A DNA stretch of 64,000 nt from Chryseobacterium rhizoplanae (lineage in GTDB: Bacteria > Bacteroidota > Bacteroidia > Flavobacteriales > Weeksellaceae): positions 744,001 through 808,000 of the forward strand of contig NZ_FXTC01000001.1 in NCBI RefSeq assembly GCF_900182655.1. The letters are read 5' to 3'. The first letter of the stretch is position 1. The number at the start of each line of letters is the position of its first letter. This document shows positions 26,842-35,968 of the stretch, one piece after another. The position numbers were made by a program, and so were the translations under genes. A model generated the notes under the pieces. It ran no database searches. It was not told the DNA's origin and saw only the letters and a list, made by a program, of their open reading frames with translations.

Positions 26842-27114
26842 CTAAGGAATTTTATAAAGTGGTGTTCCACACATCGTGCCTGAACCGATTCTATGCAGTT
26901 CAACGCTGGTATCCAGTGCCCATTCACAGACATCACCGGAAACGATATTGCTGCATTCCTGATCAGCATCCTCACATTGGAACTGACCACCACCTAAGCT
27001 AACAATTCTGTAAGCCGGCTCTAAAGCTCGTGTACTCTTCTTTGCCAACATGGTGGCAAAAGCTGACCCTGTTCCCAGTGCTACCAGGATGACAGGAAAA
27101 AGAATTTTTTTCAT
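26842..27114 (-). CDS. DUF6520 family secreted small protein
   Basis: The protein has 90 residues from the ATG at 27112-27114 (MKKILFPVILVALGTGSAFA, a signal peptide). The open frame upstream to 27153 is not used because it overlaps the preceding gene. The mature part has four Cys (QCEDADQECSN, GDVCEWALD, GTMCGTPLY), the arrangement of the DUF6520 family in Flavobacteriia, likely two disulfides in the periplasm. Last gene of a four-gene minus-strand operon after the MauE-like gene (25-base gap). MauE-type proteins handle disulfide chemistry, so the Cys-rich product may be its partner or substrate. That link is inferred. Confidence 0.75.
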   Translation of the reverse strand: MKKILFPVILVALGTGSAFATMLAKKSTRALEPAYRIVSLGGGQFQCEDADQECSNIVSGDVCEWALDTSVELHRIGSGTMCGTPLYKIP

Positions 27115-27139
27115 AATAAAAAAATATTTGATTTGCTGC

Positions 27140-28660
27140 CTACTCTGAAACACGGTTTTCGGCTTCCCCGTTTTTAAAATGTTTTTTCAGGGGCTGGGTA
27201 AGTTTATATTTTACCAGCTGATTTCCAACAATTGCGTACAAATGCTCATCGGTGACTCTAAAATCTGACATGGTATTATTTTTAATATTGTCGATGTACA
27301 TGCTGCCAATATATTCCTGAGATTCGGTATTATAGATGTCAATAACTTTGCTTTCCTTCCATCTGCTTAAAGATTCATGTCTTCCTCTTAATTGAGCAGG
27401 GTTAAATAACAGACCTCTGTATACGATCGCATGCCCGTTAACTTTTAGTGCAGGTTTAGACATTTTAGATTTTCCATTGGATAGCGATGTTACTTTAATC
27501 TGTGCGATTTTAGTCGTATCAATAGTTCTCCATCTGTGAATAAGCTGCATTGAATGGTTCATGACAAGAAACTGGTTTCTATAACTGTAGATATAGTTGA
27601 CAGTCGGTCTTATAGGATCAGATGAAAGATAGCCGTCGGAATCAAAAAAACCATCCAACTGCTTTTCAAGTAAATCAGGATGCAGTGTCACCTGATTTTT
27701 GCCATTGTGATTGATTAAAATAGTTCCCAGCGTTAAATTCCTGGTTTGAGATGAGAGGGTGCGAATGGCAATTTTATTACTGTCAATAATTTCAAGCTGG
27801 CTAAAGAATGCATCGTTAAAACTGATTACTTTGTTTTTTGCATCACCTAATTTGCCTTTTAATATGATGGGTACATTTCCATCATAGATATAAAAATGGT
27901 GATCTTTAACTTTAATCTCTATTTTTTTAAATGGATATTTGCTGAGTTCCAGATCAATCTTTGTATTTACAGCTTTTTTTAAAAGTGAATCAACTGCTAA
28001 TAAATTTTGAGGGAGGCTTCGGTTAGCTAAGTAAAGCTCTTCATTTTTAGCACCAGCAAAATAAAATGAATGGTTCTCCAGATCCATACTTTTTACTTTT
28101 AAAATAGGATGCATCAGAAACCTTCTTGTAAAATTGTTTTCCTGTTTTATAATGTATTCTGACTTAAAAAACAAAACAATGACAAGAATACAACTCAAAA
28201 TATTGGAAATTCCTAAGATCAATGCCGTTTTACGGTGAGTCTTATGATTTGCTCTTCCGATGATAAGAACAGATAGACCTCCTATAACTACACAAAGAAT
28301 ATTAAAAATCAGATGTTCAGTCCATCCCATTTTTTCCAAGATTCCTCCACATGAACAAGGAACAAAGTCACTGTAATTTAGAATGAGAAATATATAGATC
28401 GTAAATGCTGACATTAAGGCAGTTGATAAGTATAATCCGATTAATCTACTGCTTGGAAAAATCAATAACAGTACAATAATTAATTCTACAATAATAACAG
28501 CATAAGAAATAATACCTGCATATGCGCTAAGTAATGGCGACTGTGCAATCTGAACTTGAAAGTTTTCAAAATCAAGCAATTTGCTCACACTTGCATACAC
28601 AAACAACAGAATAAAAAAGCAGGAAACAGTTTTGATAAAGATAGCTTGTACGTTTTTCAT
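27140..28660 (-). CDS. MauE/DoxX-type membrane protein with large periplasmic domain
   Basis: The protein has 506 residues. Four or five transmembrane helices fill residues 1-170 (FILLFVYASVSKLLDFENFQ, IISYAVIIVELIIVLLLIF, AFTIYIFLILNY, LIFNILCVVIGGLSVLIIG, SNILSCILVIVLFF). The conserved VPCSCGG motif at about 100-106 supplies the two Cys typical of MauE redox proteins. The remaining 330 residues are soluble and beta-rich with no recognised catalytic motif. MauE proteins support disulfide formation in exported proteins. The operon also makes a small lipoprotein, a Cys-containing peptide and a Cys-rich DUF6520 protein, which fits oxidative maturation of small exported products. Confidence 0.75.
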   Translation of the reverse strand: MKNVQAIFIKTVSCFFILLFVYASVSKLLDFENFQVQIAQSPLLSAYAGIISYAVIIVELIIVLLLIFPSSRLIGLYLSTALMSAFTIYIFLILNYSDFVPCSCGGILEKMGWTEHLIFNILCVVIGGLSVLIIGRANHKTHRKTALILGISNILSCILVIVLFFKSEYIIKQENNFTRRFLMHPILKVKSMDLENHSFYFAGAKNEELYLANRSLPQNLLAVDSLLKKAVNTKIDLELSKYPFKKIEIKVKDHHFYIYDGNVPIILKGKLGDAKNKVISFNDAFFSQLEIIDSNKIAIRTLSSQTRNLTLGTILINHNGKNQVTLHPDLLEKQLDGFFDSDGYLSSDPIRPTVNYIYSYRNQFLVMNHSMQLIHRWRTIDTTKIAQIKVTSLSNGKSKMSKPALKVNGHAIVYRGLLFNPAQLRGRHESLSRWKESKVIDIYNTESQEYIGSMYIDNIKNNTMSDFRVTDEHLYAIVGNQLVKYKLTQPLKKHFKNGEAENRVSE

Positions 28661-28678
28661 GGCATGTCATTATTGGGT

Positions 28679-28846
28679 TTAACAGACCTGAACCAATCTC
28701 CATTTAATCTTCCATCCGCAATATTCAGGCATCGGTTCACCCTTAAAGAGGGTTACAGTTGTTTTGAAATTCCCCATACTTTCCCAGATGCCACTCTTTG
28801 GACATGGTAAGCCTGTAACAACTGATATGGAGGTATGAGGAATCAT
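28679..28846 (-). CDS. 55-residue two-Cys peptide
   Basis: The start at the ATG 28844-28846 gives MIPHTSISVVTGLPCPKSGI and continues to a Trp/Cys-containing end (WRLVQVC). The longer frame to 28885 overlaps the preceding gene and is not preferred. The CPKSGIW motif, a MGNFKTT segment and KGEPMPEYCG resemble small proteins built on a CPxSGxW...KGxxMPP theme that I know from several phyla, but I cannot assign a function. There are three Cys in all, counting the last residue. It sits between the lipoprotein (17-base gap) and MauE-like gene (18-base gap), so it is surely in the operon. Confidence 0.6.
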   Translation of the reverse strand: MIPHTSISVVTGLPCPKSGIWESMGNFKTTVTLFKGEPMPEYCGWKIKWRLVQVC

Positions 28847-28863
28847 AATTTTATTTGAAGTTT

Positions 28864-29100
28864 TTAATCTTTGGCTAGCCGCCAATTATCACCGTCTCTG
28901 ACAGGAGGATCTTTTGTTCCAGGATCTTCAATGACTTCTACGGATTTAGCAGAATCCTGTTTCATTACTAAGCCATTTATTGTGGGCTCTGATTTTTCAA
29001 TATATTCACTATTTGAAATCATATCTTCATCTCGATGGGTGCAGTTTTGTAGACAAACTGCTGCGATGATTATGCTAAAAAAAGGGATAAACTTTTTCAT
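28864..29100 (-). CDS. small lipoprotein, first gene of the MauE/DUF6520 operon
   Basis: The protein has 78 residues. The signal peptide MKKFIPFFSIIIAAVCLQNC ends in a lipobox (LQNC, Cys20). The mature part is acidic and disordered, ending in EDPGTKDPPVRDGDNWRLAK. The DPPVRDGxxW ending is a recurring feature of small Chryseobacterium lipoproteins as far as I recall. Because it has a leader, a short variable middle and a conserved end, and is encoded with a redox membrane protein, it may be a secreted peptide precursor or an anchor subunit. Neither can be decided here. Confidence 0.6.
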   Translation of the reverse strand: MKKFIPFFSIIIAAVCLQNCTHRDEDMISNSEYIEKSEPTINGLVMKQDSAKSVEVIEDPGTKDPPVRDGDNWRLAKD

Positions 29101-29316
29101 TTTGATAATTTTAATTGGGTTATCCCGGCCGGATTATATTAGAATTCTGATGTCAAAATTATCCGGCTTATGAGCTAAAAAAAACTGTTATATGGCTCTA
29201 TTTTTAAATTGTTACGTCTCAATTTTAAAATTAATACATGAGAATATCAGAATGTAAGTGGCTGTATTTGCATGTTTTACATGGTTTTTGCCTTTCCGTT
29301 ATTTAATTCATTAATA

Positions 29317-29350
29317 TTTGATTTATTTAAAACATAAATGTTTATTTTTG
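29317..29350 (+). promoter_or_regulatory. promoter of the AraC-type regulator
   Basis: TTTG at 29317-29320 and TATTTTTG at 29343-29350 match the Bacteroidota consensus with a 22-base spacer. Transcription would begin near 29357, about 20 bases before the ATG at 29378. The 276-base region also has to serve the divergent lipoprotein operon, so the regulator may control that operon from here. Confidence 0.5.
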
Positions 29351-29377
29351 AGATGGTGAGGTTCTAAATATCAGTCT

Positions 29378-31081
29378 ATGAAAAAGTTTTATTGCTTTCT
29401 CATCTTATTTCCTGTTTTTTCACAATTTTTATTTTCACAAAAGAAAGAGGAAAAAACTTTCAGTGAAATTAGAAAGCCTTATGAAAAAATGGCAATAGAT
29501 GACATTCATGCAATGCCTTATGTAAAACTGTACATTGAGAAAGCAAAAAAAGAAAATAATTTTTCAAAGCTGATTCAAGGGTATAGAGATGCAAGACAGT
29601 TTGACTATAAAAACAAGATGAAGTATGCTGACAGTGCGCTTACTGTCAGTTTGCAGCATGGAAGCCAAGATGACATCAGTAAAGAATATTTAAGCAAGGG
29701 AATCATCTATTATTTTTATCAAAAAAAATTTAAGCTGGCTTTAAATGAATATATTAAAGCCTATACGCATTCAAAAGGCTCAAAAGATGAGTACCATAGG
29801 TATAAAGTCATTTATCATTTAGGAATTGTAAAAAGTCATTTGGGCTATTATGATGACGCCATGAAGCATTTTCTTGAATGTACTTCGTTTTACAGGTCAA
29901 AGCTTAATGAAAACCATCATGAAAATGAACAGTTTAACTATGAGAAGGCGTATCTCAACTGCTTACATCAATTGACTGTCCTCAACAGATATCTGCATCA
30001 TTTTGCCAAGAGTGATAGTTTAAGCAATTTAGGTTATCGGCTAACTGCCAATAATAGTGATTTTGTACTTGAAAAAAGCTATTTCCTAAAATGCATCGGA
30101 ATTTCCAGATTTCATCATAAAGATTATGTTGGTGCTCAGGATCACTTGCAAAAATCTTTACCCAATATTCTAAAGAGAAATGATTTCGCCTGGGCTTCTG
30201 TAGTATATTATTACCTGGGTAAAACATATGAAGCACAGGATAATGTAAATAGGGCTGTAGGATGTTATAACAAAATAGATTCTATTTTCAATAAACATGA
30301 TTTTATACTTCCAGAGGTCTATAAGAGTTATCACTATCTTATCGATCATTATAAAGATAAAGACCTCGAAAAGCAACTGTACTATACCAATCAGCTTTTA
30401 AAAGCTGACAGTTTAATCAGTAAAGATTTTCCCTATTTATCCTTGAAACTTCATAAAGATTTTGACCGACGTACACTGATGGATGCAAAAGAAGAAATCG
30501 AGAGATCCAGTACTAAAAAAATAGTATTGGCTCAGATACTTATTGCTTCAGGAAGTGTAGTTCTTGGTTTTTTTGTTGTCCGGTATCGAAGAGATCAAAA
30601 GATAAAAAAACAATATCAGCTTCTTCAAAAGAGAATTGCTGAAGGAAAATATAATATGAATGATATTTTAAGAGAAGAAATGATAGAGCTGCCTGTAAGA
30701 AAGACTTCTCTTACCCCGGAAATGGCTTTAGAAATAAAAGAAAAGCTTCAGAAGTTTGAGCAGGAGCAGCATTTCAAAAAGAAAGGGATTACGCAGAAAA
30801 GTATTGCTTTAAAGCTGGGAACCAATTCCCACTATCTTTCGGTTTATATCAATGAACAAAAAGGGGTAAATTTTAATAAATACATGGCTGAACTGAGAAT
30901 TAATTATATCACTAATCTACTAAATACCAACAGTAAATATTTAAATTATACTATCGAGGCTTTGGCTGATGAATGCGGTATAGCGGCACGCCAGAACTTT
31001 TCAAATCTGTTCTTTGATATCAATGGGATCAGACCTACCGATTATATAAAGAATCGGAAAAAGGAACTGGGTATTAGTTGA
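29378..31081 (+). CDS. TPR-containing membrane regulator with AraC-type HTH
   Basis: The protein has 567 residues. Signal-like N-terminus (FYCFLILFPVFSQFLFSQ), then tetratricopeptide repeats over about 60-370. One transmembrane helix follows (KIVLAQILIASGSVVLGFFV, about 380-402), and a cytoplasmic AraC-type DNA-binding domain fills about 455-567 (KSIALKLGTNSHYLSVYINE, then YTIEALADECGIAARQNFSN...FDINGIRPTDYI). It couples a periplasmic TPR sensor to transcription without a kinase step, a common flavobacterial design. It is divergent from the MauE/DUF6520 operon, its likely target along with susCD. Confidence 0.85.
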   Translation: MKKFYCFLILFPVFSQFLFSQKKEEKTFSEIRKPYEKMAIDDIHAMPYVKLYIEKAKKENNFSKLIQGYRDARQFDYKNKMKYADSALTVSLQHGSQDDISKEYLSKGIIYYFYQKKFKLALNEYIKAYTHSKGSKDEYHRYKVIYHLGIVKSHLGYYDDAMKHFLECTSFYRSKLNENHHENEQFNYEKAYLNCLHQLTVLNRYLHHFAKSDSLSNLGYRLTANNSDFVLEKSYFLKCIGISRFHHKDYVGAQDHLQKSLPNILKRNDFAWASVVYYYLGKTYEAQDNVNRAVGCYNKIDSIFNKHDFILPEVYKSYHYLIDHYKDKDLEKQLYYTNQLLKADSLISKDFPYLSLKLHKDFDRRTLMDAKEEIERSSTKKIVLAQILIASGSVVLGFFVVRYRRDQKIKKQYQLLQKRIAEGKYNMNDILREEMIELPVRKTSLTPEMALEIKEKLQKFEQEQHFKKKGITQKSIALKLGTNSHYLSVYINEQKGVNFNKYMAELRINYITNLLNTNSKYLNYTIEALADECGIAARQNFSNLFFDINGIRPTDYIKNRKKELGIS

Positions 31082-31127
31082 TTAAGTCGTGCTTTAGGTA
31101 ATTTTTGTAAATTTCTTAAAAAAGGAC

Positions 31128-31973
31128 ATGGTAACAAAAACTATTTTTAAAAGAACTTCGAAGTTATTGGAGGATCTGGACCTAAAGATTAACGAAGTCA
31201 ATGCTGACGGAAATGATCTGATCAAAATTTCAGAAAAGGCATTACTTATTATTGATGAGTCGATAAGGAAATTAAAACTTTTGGTTTCCAACCATCATTT
31301 TGATCATATTGCTGAAGAAGTATTCTTTTTTAAAAAACTGAAACCGCAGTTTATCTCAAAATTTATTTATTATTCTGCAGTACTGGATATTGAATCTCAT
31401 AAACCGGCTGCCGGAAATAAGACTTTAAAAAAATATTATGAAGCAGAACAGGAAAAATTGAAAGACTTTTATTTGGAGCATTCTGAATTTTACAGTTACT
31501 ATAAACGGGAAGCAACCTATCTTGATCATAAAATATTTGTTCGCAATTCCTACGACCTAAAAATGAAGTTATCATCCGGATTTTATAATTATGATCCGAG
31601 TTTTACAACTTCCCACGATCATATGATCGCCAGATTTATTTCCAATCAGCAGTTTGATCAGTATTTAAAAAAGCAAATTGAAAATTCAAATGATAACTTT
31701 ACAGCAAAAGTATTTTCTCCTTTGAGCTGGTCGGGATCAAAGGTCGGTCTTATAGAGCTTATCTATGCACTTTATCAGATGCGTTGTTTTAACGGTGGTA
31801 ATATAGAGTTAAGCGAAGTCATAAAATTTACAGAAAAGTCATTGGATTGCGATTTAGGTAACTTTCATAAAACCATCTTTGAAATCCGTAACCGAAAACA
31901 GGGACCAACCAAATTCCTTCAATTGGTGAGTGACAATTTGAATCAATATTTTATGAACAGTGATGCTGAGTAA
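31128..31973 (+). CDS. rteC: RteC-domain regulator of ICE excision/transfer
   Basis: The protein has 281 residues, all alpha-helical in appearance, with the RteC family pattern: FFFKKLKPQFISKFIYYSAV, then KKYYEAEQEKLKDFYLEHSE, FYSYYKREATYLDHKIFVR and near the end LSWSGSKVGLIELIYALYQM and FHKTIFEIRNRKQGPTKFLQ. In CTnDOT, RteC activates excision functions in response to the RteAB two-component system. No rteA/rteB is present in this window, so the trigger must differ. It is followed by a strong bidirectional terminator. Confidence 0.85.
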   Translation: MVTKTIFKRTSKLLEDLDLKINEVNADGNDLIKISEKALLIIDESIRKLKLLVSNHHFDHIAEEVFFFKKLKPQFISKFIYYSAVLDIESHKPAAGNKTLKKYYEAEQEKLKDFYLEHSEFYSYYKREATYLDHKIFVRNSYDLKMKLSSGFYNYDPSFTTSHDHMIARFISNQQFDQYLKKQIENSNDNFTAKVFSPLSWSGSKVGLIELIYALYQMRCFNGGNIELSEVIKFTEKSLDCDLGNFHKTIFEIRNRKQGPTKFLQLVSDNLNQYFMNSDAE

Positions 31974-31987
31974 CATAAATACAAACA

Positions 31988-32019
31988 GAAACCTCAAATC
32001 GTATGGTATTTGAGGTTTC
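31988..32019. terminator. bidirectional terminator between rteC and the coupling-protein gene
   Basis: GAAACCTCAAAT-CGTATGGT-ATTTGAGGTTTC is a perfect 12-bp stem with an 8-base loop between two converging genes, followed on the right by ATTCTTTAG. Position and symmetry support termination of both transcripts. Confidence 0.75.
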
Positions 32020-32024
32020 ATTCT

Positions 32025-34067
32025 TTAGTCCGATTTCAATAAATGCTGTAAATCAGGATCATTTTTTATTCGATCCATTTCATCTGTGATGATATTGAGA
32101 ATATCTGACTTAATTTCTCTGTAATTATCCTGAATCTGCCTGGTCATAGAATCATTCCCGTCTTCATCAATAAAGGATCGGATCGGTGGTATCTGCTGAA
32201 AGCTTTCCATTTCTTCAGAAAGCTTAACATTGTCCACCACAATCTCGGAATGAAAAATCTTCTGATGAATCCTTTCATTAAAGTTATCAGATACAGCGCC
32301 GACAAAAAATCCCTGGGTCAGGGTAGAGATCTTCGAAGCAGGTATCAAACTGTCCAATTGGGTAGAAATGGAGGTGGAAGTATCGTTCCTATTGATGGAT
32401 ATACTTTGTCTTTTTTGCAGTATTTTTCCAAAACGTTCGGATAAGGTTTTAGCTGTTTCCCCCACTACCTGTCCGCTGAAAATATTGCCGACCGTATTCT
32501 GAATGACTTTACTTTCCTTATCTCCATAGTCTCTTGTCAACTGAGAAAAATCCTGGAACCCTAGACATACGGAAACTTTATTACTTCTGGCGGTAGCAAT
32601 TAAATTATCCAGGCCTCTGAAATAAATGGTAGGCAACTCATCAATAATCACCGAACTCTTCAACTGTCCTTTTTTATTAATTAACTTAACAATTCTCGAA
32701 TTGTATAGCCCAAGAGCAGCAGAATAAATATTCTGACGATCAGGATTATTTCCTACACACAGAATTTTAGGCTCATTGGGATTATTGATATCCAAAGAAA
32801 AATCGTCTCCGGTCATTACCCAATACAATTGTGGTGAGATCATTCTAGACAAAGGAATCTTTGCGGAAGCGATTTGCCCCTGCAATTGATCCTGGGCGCC
32901 TCCTTGCCATGCATCCATAAAAGGAGATAGGTAATTCTCTAATTCAGAGTAAGAGGTTAATATCGTAAAGACCTCTTCATATTTTTTGTTCAACAGCTCT
33001 ATAGCGTGTGGAAAAGTGCAGTATTTACCGTTTTCATAAATTTTAAGAAACCATATGATGGCAGCTAGCAGTATGATAGGACTCTCAACAAAGAAATCGC
33101 CCTGTTTTTGTATCCAGCTTCTGTTCAGGTTTAACATAATGGTATAGGCAGCTTCATATGCATCCGATATATCCGTCATAAAATCGGGATTTAAAGGATT
33201 ACATCGATGGCTTTTTCCGGGGTCGTCAAAATTGATGATATAGAATTTCGGCTTTACGGTATAAGCATCAGAATGATTGAGAAGATGGTTGTACGCAATA
33301 GTAGACAAATCATCGAATTTAAAATCATATATATACATGGAAAATCCTTTTTCAATATGTTGTTTGATATAGTTGTTGACAACAGCATAGGATTTTCCTG
33401 AGCCTGGAGTTCCTAAGACAATAGTGGCTCGAAAAGGATTCACCACATTAATCCATCCCTGATGCCACTTCCCTTGATAATAGAATTGTGTAGGAAGGTT
33501 AACAGAATATTCATTATAGCGTAATTGGGTTTCCTGCTGAAAGCTTTCATTCTCATTGTTAAAAACATCAGTCATTAAGTTTGTTTTGAGTAAACGGCCT
33601 ATCCAGACTCCTGCCTGCATCAGGAAGATGTATCCGGAACAGGTAGATAGAATATAAAGCAGAGCTGAAAAGCTGGTATCAAGTTGTAAAATAATTGCGT
33701 TTAAAAAGAATAAGACAAAACCAATAGAAAAACCAATACTAATTTTTTTCCAAGTGATCTTTTCATTTTTGACTCCCTTTGTTCCGAGGCAACTCAAAGC
33801 CAGTAAAACTATTGCGAACAGCTTAGAATAAATAGGTTGAGAAAAAAGGCCTGCGGTCTTATTAAAATTATAAAGAATCTTATTGATGAGTTCCAGTGTC
33901 CATTGTTGATGTGCAAAAAATCCATAACAAAACCAGTACAGATGCATTAGTACCAAAATAATGCTTACCGTTCGCATAAATGCCATGATTTTGGCAAGCC
34001 CTCTTAAATCGTCTTCACCCTGCATATCACATTTTAGAAGCATAAATACAGGATCATGTTTTCTCAA
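32025..34067 (-). CDS. mobC: VirD4/TraG-type conjugative coupling ATPase (MobC)
   Basis: The protein has 680 residues. The N-terminus has several transmembrane helices and the family motif YWFCY (44-48). Walker A is GTPGSGKS (219-226), and the Walker B region reads SVIIDELPTIYF. VirD4-type segments include QKQGDFFVESPIILLAAIIW and GNIFSGQVVGETAKTLSERF. It binds the relaxase-DNA complex and feeds it to the mating channel. In Bacteroidota ICEs it lies downstream of the two mob genes in one operon, as here (89-base gap after the relaxase, same strand). Confidence 0.9.
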   Translation of the reverse strand: MRKHDPVFMLLKCDMQGEDDLRGLAKIMAFMRTVSIILVLMHLYWFCYGFFAHQQWTLELINKILYNFNKTAGLFSQPIYSKLFAIVLLALSCLGTKGVKNEKITWKKISIGFSIGFVLFFLNAIILQLDTSFSALLYILSTCSGYIFLMQAGVWIGRLLKTNLMTDVFNNENESFQQETQLRYNEYSVNLPTQFYYQGKWHQGWINVVNPFRATIVLGTPGSGKSYAVVNNYIKQHIEKGFSMYIYDFKFDDLSTIAYNHLLNHSDAYTVKPKFYIINFDDPGKSHRCNPLNPDFMTDISDAYEAAYTIMLNLNRSWIQKQGDFFVESPIILLAAIIWFLKIYENGKYCTFPHAIELLNKKYEEVFTILTSYSELENYLSPFMDAWQGGAQDQLQGQIASAKIPLSRMISPQLYWVMTGDDFSLDINNPNEPKILCVGNNPDRQNIYSAALGLYNSRIVKLINKKGQLKSSVIIDELPTIYFRGLDNLIATARSNKVSVCLGFQDFSQLTRDYGDKESKVIQNTVGNIFSGQVVGETAKTLSERFGKILQKRQSISINRNDTSTSISTQLDSLIPASKISTLTQGFFVGAVSDNFNERIHQKIFHSEIVVDNVKLSEEMESFQQIPPIRSFIDEDGNDSMTRQIQDNYREIKSDILNIITDEMDRIKNDPDLQHLLKSD

Positions 34068-34156
34068 CTATAAATGCGCCGTTGCAGGCATGCGTTGTCT
34101 GCCTTTGGCTCTTTGAGCATCGTTATAAGACCGTTTTTACAAAAGAAGATTATTTT

Positions 34157-35404
34157 TTATCTTCTTTTTCTTTGTCTCTTTTTCATTTGTGATTCAAAAA
34201 TTTGTTCCTCTTGATCCTCATGAGGACCTGAAGACAATAACCCGCTAAAAAATCCGTCAAATACTTCGTAGCTGTTATTGTTGAAGAAATGTTCTGAAGA
34301 TTTTTCAAGCGATATATCATTGTTAGAACTATTATATGAATTGGTTTTAGGCTTTGTTTCTACCTCATTCCACAGTGTATTGAATGAGTTGGCTGATAGT
34401 TCTTTACTCAGCTGTGAGCCATTCCAAACAGATTTTGAGTTATGGTCTATAAATGTGATTCCGTAGATCCTTCCCTCATCATTCTTTCGTATGACCGTAG
34501 CGATTCCCTGTTCCAAAAGTTGAGACTTAAAAGAAGCTTCCGATTTACTCGTGCTGAGAGCGGTTTCAATAGTTCTTTTAAGAATGAATTTTGAAGGATT
34601 ATTTTTCATTTTTACTTTAGATTTTTCAATAAGCACCTGAATATTTTCTACTCCTGCATGCTTACCAAAAAGGGATGATTTAAAAGGATTGCTTATTTTT
34701 TTTCCATTTTTATCCGTTGCAAAATAGACCATTCCTTTTCTCATTTTTCCATGCAGTTCTCCAGTAACCTCTTCACAGGAAATATTAAATTGAGAGAGTA
34801 AAGCGTTATATGCACCTATACTTTGAATGCTGTAGGTTTGAGGTATATGTCGTAGTATCGAGGATAATTGTGTTTTGATATTCCCCTTAGTATAATCTAT
34901 AGGTTTAAAAATAGAGTTTTGATTTAAATTTCTATTCTCACCAGCAACTTTTAAGTTGTATTGTCTTTCCAGTTTTCTGCAGGCTTCCATTGATCGGGAA
35001 TGATCATATCGGTCTGATATTTTCTTTCCGTCGATCTGGACACAGGTGGTGACGATATGAATGTGCGTTCTATCAATATCCGTATGTTTAAAGACAACAT
35101 AGGGTTGGTTGCCATAACCCATTTCCTGCATATATTGCTGAGCCATTTCCCGATAATCTTTGTCATTAACCTTATCTTCAGGATCAGGATTAAGTGAGAT
35201 ATGTATTACCGGTTTTTCAGTTTTGTTATTTGCAATCAAGTAGGGTTCAAAGTAGTGATGAAAAAATTTAACCGAATAAGGTCGATCCCACAAATCAGGA
35301 ATCTTATTAGTGAATAAAACCGTTCCTTTTTCGTTGTCCACCTTCTGTTGATTGTAGGTAAGAGCACCCCATAGGTTTTCACCTTTTCCAATTTTAGCGA
35401 TCAT
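34157..35404 (-). CDS. mobB: relaxase/mobilisation nuclease (MobB)
   Basis: The protein has 415 residues. It opens MIAKIGKGENLWGALTYNQQ, with the catalytic Tyr expected in the first 30 residues (TYNQQKV), then the HxH metal motif in DRTHIHIVTTCVQIDGKKIS, placing it in the Relaxase/mobilisation nuclease family (MOBP-like). The lysine-rich C-terminus (QMKKRQRKRR) may contact DNA. It nicks one strand at oriT and is carried covalently into the recipient. Its start overlaps the stop of the small accessory gene by 4 bases, so the two are coupled. The candidate oriT lies upstream at 35898-35968. Confidence 0.9.
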   Translation of the reverse strand: MIAKIGKGENLWGALTYNQQKVDNEKGTVLFTNKIPDLWDRPYSVKFFHHYFEPYLIANNKTEKPVIHISLNPDPEDKVNDKDYREMAQQYMQEMGYGNQPYVVFKHTDIDRTHIHIVTTCVQIDGKKISDRYDHSRSMEACRKLERQYNLKVAGENRNLNQNSIFKPIDYTKGNIKTQLSSILRHIPQTYSIQSIGAYNALLSQFNISCEEVTGELHGKMRKGMVYFATDKNGKKISNPFKSSLFGKHAGVENIQVLIEKSKVKMKNNPSKFILKRTIETALSTSKSEASFKSQLLEQGIATVIRKNDEGRIYGITFIDHNSKSVWNGSQLSKELSANSFNTLWNEVETKPKTNSYNSSNNDISLEKSSEHFFNNNSYEVFDGFFSGLLSSGPHEDQEEQIFESQMKKRQRKRR

Positions 35405-35835
35405 TTTTCAGAATTTTTTTGAATATGGTTTTGTTCAAATTCTTTGGTGAGTTCTATAATCTGCTTACCAATTAAAGCTAGTTCTCTGGTATGATTTTCC
35501 AGTTTAAAGAGATAGAAAGACGCTTTTTTCTCCGTGAAGTTTCGGTATAAAATTTTTACAATCTGATTATAATTGTTTCCAATCGACTGGAATTGGTAGA
35601 AGAATTTGGTCAATTGGGTATGATAATCTATTGTTGAAATATCAACTTTTACAATTTTTAATTCTTTCTGAAATAAAATTGTTGTAATAAATTTCGCTTT
35701 GTTACTCATTCCGGAAGCCTCATATAAATTTAAAAACTTTATATTTTCCTCATCCGTAAGTCTAAATACATGCCTGTTTTTACTTGGATTAAGCTTGGGC
35801 TTACGCCCGCCTTTGCTTTTTTTATTTACGTCCAT
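35401..35835 (-). CDS. mobA: relaxosome accessory protein (MobA)
   Basis: The protein has 144 residues with a basic N-terminus (KKSKGGRKPKLNPSKNRHVF) and a ribbon-helix-helix-like segment (RHVFRLTDEENIKFLNLYEA), followed by the C-terminal coil typical of Bacteroidota plasmid mobilisation relaxosome proteins (FFYQFQSIGNNYNQIVKILY). It binds oriT DNA next to its own gene and helps the relaxase, whose gene it overlaps by 4 bases. The inverted repeats 60 to 130 bases upstream are its probable binding sites. Confidence 0.85.
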   Translation of the reverse strand: MDVNKKSKGGRKPKLNPSKNRHVFRLTDEENIKFLNLYEASGMSNKAKFITTILFQKELKIVKVDISTIDYHTQLTKFFYQFQSIGNNYNQIVKILYRNFTEKKASFYLFKLENHTRELALIGKQIIELTKEFEQNHIQKNSEK

Positions 35836-35897
35836 CGCATTTAATTTAATATTAGTAAAATCACGACTTTGGAGTGGTTTTTAAAGCCCCAGCCAGG

Positions 35898-35968
35898 GCA
35901 AGTTGTTTTGAGGCACGAAAAAAGTTATGAGGCACTCAAAACATAACTTGCTCCTTTCGGGTGAAAGG
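35898..35968. other. candidate oriT: nested inverted repeats upstream of mobA
   Basis: Several dyads are packed here: GCAAGTT...TTTTGAG.GC (35898-35914) against its inverted partner GC.CTCAAAA...AACTTGC (35932-35951), AAGTTATG (35922-35929) with CATAACTT (35942-35949) around a 12-base loop, and CCTTTC-GGGT-GAAAGG (35953-35968). Position between mobA and traA with stacked inverted repeats is typical for oriT of Bacteroidota elements. The nick site cannot be read off directly. Confidence 0.55.
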
